From RYN-133 sp963785425 (GTDB lineage: Bacteria; Actinomycetota; Actinomycetes; Mycobacteriales; Jatrophihabitantaceae), in assembly GCA_963785425.1 (NCBI GenBank), contig CAWAVG010000002.1, positions 434,001 through 498,000 of the forward strand: a stretch of 64,000 nucleotides of DNA. Direction: 5' to 3'. Below are positions 59,724-64,000 of this stretch, one piece after another (within the stretch, counting starts at the first letter, position 1; each line of letters opens with the position of its first letter). The position numbers were made by a program, and so were the translations under genes. The notes beneath the pieces are model-generated. The model did not search any database, was not told where the DNA came from, and worked only from the letters and a program-made list of their open reading frames with translations.

Positions 59724-60383
59724 GTGCGGTTGGTGATCGCGAGGTGCGCTGTCGATTACATCGGCAGGCTCACCGCGCACCTCCCGCCGGCCACACGATT
59801 GTTGATGATCAAAGCCGACGGCTCGGTGCTCGTGCACTCCGACGGCGGGTCGTACAAGCCGCTGAACTGGATGAGCCCGCCGTGCACGCTCGTCGAGACC
59901 GATCTGCTGTGGACGGTGACGAACAAGGCGGGGGAGCAGCTCCTCGTGACGATCGAGGAGGTGCTGCACGACTCCGCGCACGAACTCGGCGTCGACCCGG
60001 GGCTGGTCAAGGACGGTGTCGAGGCGCACCTGCAGCGGTTGCTGGCCGAACAGATCCAGACCCTCGGCACGGGCTACCGCCTCGTGCGCCGCGAGTTCCC
60101 GACCGCCATCGGGCCGGTGGACATCATGGCGCGCGACCCGAACGGCATCGCGGTCGCCGTCGAGATCAAGCGGCGCGGCGAGATCGACGGAGTGGAGCAG
60201 CTGACCCGCTATCTCGACCTGCTCAACCGCGACCCGCTGCTGGCACCCGTCCGCGGGGTCTTCGCCGCCCAGGAGATCAAGCCCCAGGCGAGGACCCTCG
60301 CCGAGGACCGCGGCATTCGCTGCCTGGTGCTCGACTACGACCTCCTGCGCGGCGTCGACGACCCGTCCCTGCGCCTGTTCTGA
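59724..60383 (+). CDS. nucS: Mismatch-specific endonuclease NucS (EndoMS)
   Basis: Cuts both strands at G-T, G-G and T-T mismatches in the non-MutSL repair route of actinobacteria and archaea; 219 residues. N-terminal DNA-binding domain (LMIKADGSVLVHSDGGSYKPLNWMSPP), C-terminal RecB-like nuclease with Asp133 (GPVDIMARD), Glu147 and Lys149 (VAVEIKRRG). The C-terminal LRLF resembles the beta-clamp binding end. GTG start. Confidence 0.93.
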   Translation: MRLVIARCAVDYIGRLTAHLPPATRLLMIKADGSVLVHSDGGSYKPLNWMSPPCTLVETDLLWTVTNKAGEQLLVTIEEVLHDSAHELGVDPGLVKDGVEAHLQRLLAEQIQTLGTGYRLVRREFPTAIGPVDIMARDPNGIAVAVEIKRRGEIDGVEQLTRYLDLLNRDPLLAPVRGVFAAQEIKPQARTLAEDRGIRCLVLDYDLLRGVDDPSLRLF

Positions 60384-60450
60384 CCCCTCTTCTGGTATCG
60401 AAACGCCAGATTTCGCGGTCAACTCCGGTCGATCGGTACCAGAAGCGGGG
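60384..60450 (+). repeat. Long inverted repeat after nucS
   Basis: Arms CCCCTCTTCTGGTATCG (60384-60400) and CGGTACCAGAAGCGGGG (60434-60450): 17 bp with two mismatches. Inside lies a smaller hairpin cgaaa/tttcg (60399-60415). It stands between nucS and the next plus-strand gene and is likely a terminator. Resembles the arrays A and B only loosely. Confidence 0.6.
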
Positions 60451-60538
60451 TGCGGTGGTGAGGTGAGCCTCATCGTTCTGCGGGGCCATGACAGGCTGGC
60501 TAACCTCTTCTGAACCGGTACGGCAGAGAGGACGTGCG

Positions 60539-62314
60539 ATGGCACGCGAGTTCCACAAGGTCGGTGTGGTCGGCCTCGGCACCATGGGCGCCGGGATCGC
60601 CGAGGTGTTCGCCCGCAACGGACTCGCAGTGACGGCGGTCGAAGTCGACGAAGCCGCCCTCGAGCGCGGCCGGCGCCACGTCGAGGACTCGACCGGCCGC
60701 GCGGTCGCGCGCGGCAAGTTGTCCGAGGCCGACCACGCCCAGCTGCTCGAGCGCATCACCTACACCGCCGACATGAACGACCTCGCCGACGTCGACCTCG
60801 TCATCGAGGCCGTCCCCGAGCAGCTCGACCTGAAGCGGTCGATCTTCACCCAGCTCGACAAGATCTGCGGTCCCGACACCATTCTCGCCACCAACACGTC
60901 GTCGCTGTCGGTGACCGAGATCGCCGTGTCCACCGGCCGTCCGGGCAAGGTCGTCGGGATGCACTTCTTCAACCCGGCGCCGGTCATGAAGCTCGTCGAG
61001 GTCGTGCGCAGTGTCGTCACCGAGCAGGAGGTCGTCGACGACGTCGAGGCCTTCGCGCAGACGCTCGGCAAGACCGACGTCACGATCGGCGACCGCGCCG
61101 GGTTCATCGCGAACGCGCTGCTGTTCGGATACCTCAACCACGCCGTCTCGCTCTACGAGTCGCACTACGCGAGCCGCGAGGACATCGACGCGGCAATGAA
61201 GCTCGGGTGCGGGTTGCCGATGGGCCCCCTCGCGTTGCTCGACCTGATCGGACTCGACACGGCGTACGAGATCCTCGACACGATGTACCGGCAGAGCCGC
61301 GACCGGCTGCACGCGCCGCGTCCGGTGTTCAAGCAGATGATCACCGCCGGGCTGCTAGGGCGGAAGTCCGGACGCGGCTTCTACACCTACGACAAGCCGG
61401 GTTCGCCGAACGTCGTTGCCGACGCGGCCACGCCGCCCGACCTCGCCGAGATCGAGGGCGCGCGCGAGGTCACCAAGGTCGGCGTCGTCGGGTCGGGGAC
61501 GATGGCGACCGGCATCGTCGAGGTGTTCGCCAAGGCCGGCTACGACGTCGTCTTCGTCGCTCGCAGCACGGACAAGGTCGACAAGGTCGTCGCGACGATC
61601 ACGCGCTCGCTCGAGAAGGCGGTGCAGCGCGGCAAGCTCGCCGAGGACGCGCGCGACGCCGCACTCGTGCGCGTCACCGGCACGACGAGCCTCGACGATC
61701 TCGCCGACGTGCAGCTGGTCGTCGAGGCGGTCGTCGAGGATCTGTCCGTCAAGCAGGCACTGTTCTCGAATCTCGACGACATCTGCGCCCCGAACACGGT
61801 GCTGGCCACCACCACGTCCAGCCTGCCGGTGATCGAGTGCGCCTCGGCGACCTCGCGCCCGTCCGAGGTCATCGGGATGCACTTCTTCAACCCCGCCGCG
61901 ATCATGAAGCTGGTCGAGGTGGTCTCGACGGTGTCGACGACCCACGACGTCGAGGCGACCGTGCTCGACGTGACCCGCAAGATCGGCAAGCACGCCGTGC
62001 GCTGCGGCGACCGGGCCGGGTTCATCGTCAACGCCCTGCTGTTCCCGTACCTCAACGACGCGATCAAGATGCTCGAGGCGCACTACGCGACCGCCGACGA
62101 CATCGACTCGGCGATGAAGGTCGGCTGCGGTTATCCGATGGGCCCGTTCGAGCTGCTGGACGTGGTCGGCAACGACGTGTCGCTGGCCATCGAGCGCGAG
62201 CTGTTCGAGGAGTTCCGCGAGCCCGGGTTCGCGCCGGCGCCGCTGCTCGAGCACCTCGTCACGGCGGGCCGCCTCGGCCGCAAGACCGGCAAGGGCTTCC
62301 GCGACTACAGCTGA
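60539..62314 (+). CDS. 3-hydroxyacyl-CoA dehydrogenase, two tandem domains
   Basis: 591 residues formed by two copies of the NAD-dependent 3-hydroxybutyryl-CoA dehydrogenase unit. Copy 1, about 1-290: VGVVGLGTMGAGIAEVFARN, GMHFFNPAPVMKLVEVV, GDRAGFIANALLFGYLN. Copy 2, about 300-591: VGVVGSGTMATGIVEVFAKA, GMHFFNPAAIMKLVEVV, GDRAGFIVNALLFPYLN. Both keep the NAD loop and catalytic His-Glu region. GAGAGGA precedes the ATG. It acts in beta-oxidation, PHB or the ethylmalonyl-CoA route. Whether copy 2 is active is unclear: its NAD loop reads GSGTMATG instead of GLGTMGAG. Confidence 0.92.
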   Translation: MAREFHKVGVVGLGTMGAGIAEVFARNGLAVTAVEVDEAALERGRRHVEDSTGRAVARGKLSEADHAQLLERITYTADMNDLADVDLVIEAVPEQLDLKRSIFTQLDKICGPDTILATNTSSLSVTEIAVSTGRPGKVVGMHFFNPAPVMKLVEVVRSVVTEQEVVDDVEAFAQTLGKTDVTIGDRAGFIANALLFGYLNHAVSLYESHYASREDIDAAMKLGCGLPMGPLALLDLIGLDTAYEILDTMYRQSRDRLHAPRPVFKQMITAGLLGRKSGRGFYTYDKPGSPNVVADAATPPDLAEIEGAREVTKVGVVGSGTMATGIVEVFAKAGYDVVFVARSTDKVDKVVATITRSLEKAVQRGKLAEDARDAALVRVTGTTSLDDLADVQLVVEAVVEDLSVKQALFSNLDDICAPNTVLATTTSSLPVIECASATSRPSEVIGMHFFNPAAIMKLVEVVSTVSTTHDVEATVLDVTRKIGKHAVRCGDRAGFIVNALLFPYLNDAIKMLEAHYATADDIDSAMKVGCGYPMGPFELLDVVGNDVSLAIERELFEEFREPGFAPAPLLEHLVTAGRLGRKTGKGFRDYS

Positions 62315-62330
62315 GCAGCGCGCGTCCGTC

Positions 62331-62400
62331 GCGAGTGGTCACTTGTGGCGCGAGTGGTCAGCTATAAGTGACCACTCGGTGCATAAGTGACCACTCGCGG
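62331..62400. repeat. Phased dyad-symmetric array B: two forward and two inverted copies of CGAGTGGTCA
   Basis: CGAGTGGTCA at 62332-62341 and 62351-62360; inverse TGACCACTCG at 62369-62378 and 62388-62397. Starts are 19, 18 and 19 bp apart; the dyad is exact at 62364.5. The flanks (ACTT before the spacer, AAG after) extend some stems. It lies between two convergent genes. Same geometry as array A but a different core. Confidence 0.9.
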
Positions 62401-62410
62401 GACAAAGAGG

Positions 62411-63328
62411 TCAGTCGGCGGGGAGGGCGGGCGCCTCGGCCTCGGAGCGCTCGATCTCGGCCCCGAGATTCGCGTGCAGTTCGCGCAGGTGCGCGTGCGA
62501 GCGGTCGCGCAGTTCTGCCAGCCGCTTGACCTCGGCCTGGGCCGTCGCGATGAGTTCCGCGGCGAGCGCCTTCGACTCGGTGCGGCGCTGCTCGATCTCG
62601 CGGTACGCGTCACTGCGGCGCCGGCGCAGCGTCATCTCGAAGTCCTCGTTCGCCCGGTCGCGGCGCACCCGCGCCTCGGCATCGAGCCGGTCGCGCTCGG
62701 CCTCGGCCTCGGCGTCGAGACGTGTGCGCTCGGCGTCGGCGGCCTTCGTCAGCGACGCCTCTTGCGACTCCATGCGTTCACGCGTCTCGGCGAGTTCGGC
62801 CTCGACCTCGCTGCGGTGCTTGTCGACCTCGGCCATCTTGGCGCGGAACATCTCGTCGGCCTGCGCCTTGCGTTGGGTGGCCTCGCCGGTGATGCGCTCG
62901 GCCTCGGTCTGCGCAGCCGCGCGGGTACGCGCGGACGCGTCGGCCGCGCCGTTGCGGATGCGCTCGGCCTCCTCGTGGGCGTTCGAACGCAGCAGCGCCG
63001 CCTCGTTCTGCGCGGCCCGCAGGATCGCGGTGACGTGCGAGTCGACGTTGTCGGCCGTGACCTCTTCGGAGGCAGCGCGCAGTTGCCTGCGCAACGACTC
63101 GGCTTGAGCCTGAGAGCTCGCCAACTGGGCCGCGAGGTCGGCCGTCCGTGCGGCCGCGGCGTCGCGTTCGGCATTGGCGGCCCGGACGTCGGCATCGAGC
63201 CGCGCCAGGTACGAATCAACCTGCGCGCGGTCGTATCCGCGCATGACCGAGTCGAATCCGGGGTTCGCGTCGGTCAGCATGGGCAGGACATCGGTGTTCG
63301 AGCTGGTGTCTGCACGTCGATCGACCAT
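62411..63328 (-). CDS. DivIVA-domain coiled-coil protein
   Basis: 305 residues. The N-terminal DivIVA-like segment PGFDSVMRGYDRAQVDSYLARL (about 23-45) targets membranes or curved poles; residues 48-290 are a continuous coiled coil rich in A, E, R (AERITGEATQRKAQADEMF). The end is short and acidic. Relatives (FilP, Scy, DivIVA) organise polar growth in actinobacteria. ATG 63328; a later in-frame Met at 17 (MLTDANPGFD) is possible. Convergent to the dehydrogenase gene, 53 bases from ccr in the same direction. Confidence 0.8.
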   Translation of the reverse strand: MVDRRADTSSNTDVLPMLTDANPGFDSVMRGYDRAQVDSYLARLDADVRAANAERDAAAARTADLAAQLASSQAQAESLRRQLRAASEEVTADNVDSHVTAILRAAQNEAALLRSNAHEEAERIRNGAADASARTRAAAQTEAERITGEATQRKAQADEMFRAKMAEVDKHRSEVEAELAETRERMESQEASLTKAADAERTRLDAEAEAERDRLDAEARVRRDRANEDFEMTLRRRRSDAYREIEQRRTESKALAAELIATAQAEVKRLAELRDRSHAHLRELHANLGAEIERSEAEAPALPAD

Positions 63329-63381
63329 GGCTCGATTGTCCCACTGCTACCCCTGGCGAGACCAACCTGGGAGGCGGACTT

Positions 63382-64000
63382 TCAGACTCCTCGGAACCGG
63401 TTGATCGCGTCGATGTGCTCGGCCCGCAACGCGGAGTCACGAACACCCAGACCCTCTTCCGGCGCCAGGCACAGCACTCCGACCTTGCCCTGGTGCATGT
63501 TGCGGTGCACGTCGTAGGCGGCCTGGCCGGTTTCGGCGAGCGGGTAGACCCGCGACAGCGTGGGGTGGATGGCGCCCTTGGCGATGAGCCGGTTCGCCTC
63601 CCACGACTCGCGGTAGTTCGCGAAGTGCGACCCGATGATCCGCTTGAGCGTCATCCACAGGTAGCGGTTGTCGTACTCGTGCATGTAGCCCGACGTCGAG
63701 GCGCACGTCGTGATGGTGCCGCCCCGCCGCGTGACGAACACGCTCGCGCCGAAGGTCTCCCGTCCCGGGTGCTCGAACACGATGTCGATGTCGTCGCCGC
63801 CGGTGAGCTCGCGGATCTTCTTGCCGAACCGCTTCCACTCGGACGGCTGCTGCTCGCCGTCCTTCCAGAACTGGTACCCCTCCGCCGACCGGTCGATGAT
63901 CAGCTCGGCGCCCATCGCCCGGCAGATCTCGGCCTTCTCCGGCGACGAGACGACGCACACCGGGATGGCCCCGCCGTTGAGCGCGTACTGCGTGGCGTAG
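63382..64000 (-). CDS. ccr: Crotonyl-CoA carboxylase/reductase, C-terminal part; truncated by the window edge
   Basis: The visible 205 residues are the end of an MDR-superfamily enzyme. ICRAMGAELIIDRSAEGYQFW, IDIVFEHPGRETFGASVF, TITTCASTSGYMHEYDNRYLWM and RIIGSHFANYRESWEANRLI are typical of Ccr, which adds CO2 to crotonyl-CoA with NADPH to give ethylmalonyl-CoA. The beginning of the gene is outside. Together with meaA it defines the ethylmalonyl-CoA pathway. Confidence 0.93.
   Translation of the reverse strand, partial: YATQYALNGGAIPVCVVSSPEKAEICRAMGAELIIDRSAEGYQFWKDGEQQPSEWKRFGKKIRELTGGDDIDIVFEHPGRETFGASVFVTRRGGTITTCASTSGYMHEYDNRYLWMTLKRIIGSHFANYRESWEANRLIAKGAIHPTLSRVYPLAETGQAAYDVHRNMHQGKVGVLCLAPEEGLGVRDSALRAEHIDAINRFRGV

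Overview
The window is high-GC chromosomal DNA of an actinobacterium. The signs are two F420-type luciferase-like oxidoreductases and a PPOX-class F420 enzyme, a Kgd-type 2-oxoglutarate decarboxylase, the NucS mismatch endonuclease, DUF2550 and DUF3105 proteins, a mycobacterial-type MurA with Asp for the active-site Cys, and many leaderless promoters (TANNNT 6-7 nt before the start codon). The order argS-lysA-hom-thrC-thrB-rho-(insertion)-rpmE-prfA-prmC-tsaC-wecA-atpZ/I-atpBEFHAGDC-DUF2550-gntK-cobO-murA matches the conserved Mycobacterium/Streptomyces backbone. atpH here is a plain delta subunit, not the mycobacterial b-delta fusion, which argues for a non-mycobacterial lineage (a Frankia- or Jatrophihabitans-like group is a guess).

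Layout. 1-2.8 kb: 5' part of kgd and a broken DUF222/HNH gene, both with single-base frameshifts. 2.8-10.2 kb: ABC-2 export system, F420 enzymes, potassium transporter Kup, a nickel/cobalt permease behind a Nur-like operator, and a class I aldolase. 10.2-18.6 kb: glgC, a LysE exporter, an ECF sigma factor with its YCII/DGPF partner, a GNAT protein, a SigE-type sigma factor coupled to a membrane beta-propeller protein, a Nei/Fpg glycosylase and a second luciferase-like enzyme. 18.6-23.4 kb: accessory segment ending next to tRNA-Arg(CCG), with a secreted M28 peptidase and a three-gene coiled-coil operon led by a CsbD-like protein. 23.5-33.1 kb: DUF3105, argS, lysA, the threonine genes and rho. 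33.1-38.9 kb: a block between rho and rpmE, with a debranching-type glycosidase, small membrane proteins and a sugar ABC transporter lacking its own ATPase. The solute-binding gene carries three and the first permease gene four +1 frameshifts. 39.0-51.5 kb: translation factors, cell-wall glycosyltransferase and the complete F1Fo ATP synthase operon. 51.5-64 kb: gluconokinase, cobalamin adenosyltransferase, murA, a phosphatidylcholine-synthase-like enzyme, ethylmalonyl-CoA mutase (meaA), aldo/keto reductase, nucS, a tandem 3-hydroxyacyl-CoA dehydrogenase, a DivIVA-like coiled-coil protein and the 3' part of crotonyl-CoA carboxylase/reductase (ccr).

How genes work together. meaA, ccr, the 3-hydroxyacyl-CoA dehydrogenase and the B12 adenosyltransferase point to an ethylmalonyl-CoA pathway for acetyl-CoA assimilation. 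glgC, the debranching-type glycosidase and the sugar transporter point to glycogen or alpha-glucan turnover. argS lies close to a tRNA-Arg gene.

Most unusual: two intergenic arrays near 58.1 and 62.36 kb built from short cores in exact dyad symmetry at 18-20 bp spacing (three forward plus three inverted; two forward plus two inverted). I know of no named element with this geometry. Also notable are the CsbD/coiled-coil operon, the sigma/beta-propeller pair, two divergent promoters whose -10 boxes share one TA step, and the cluster of +1 frameshifts in the sugar ABC genes.
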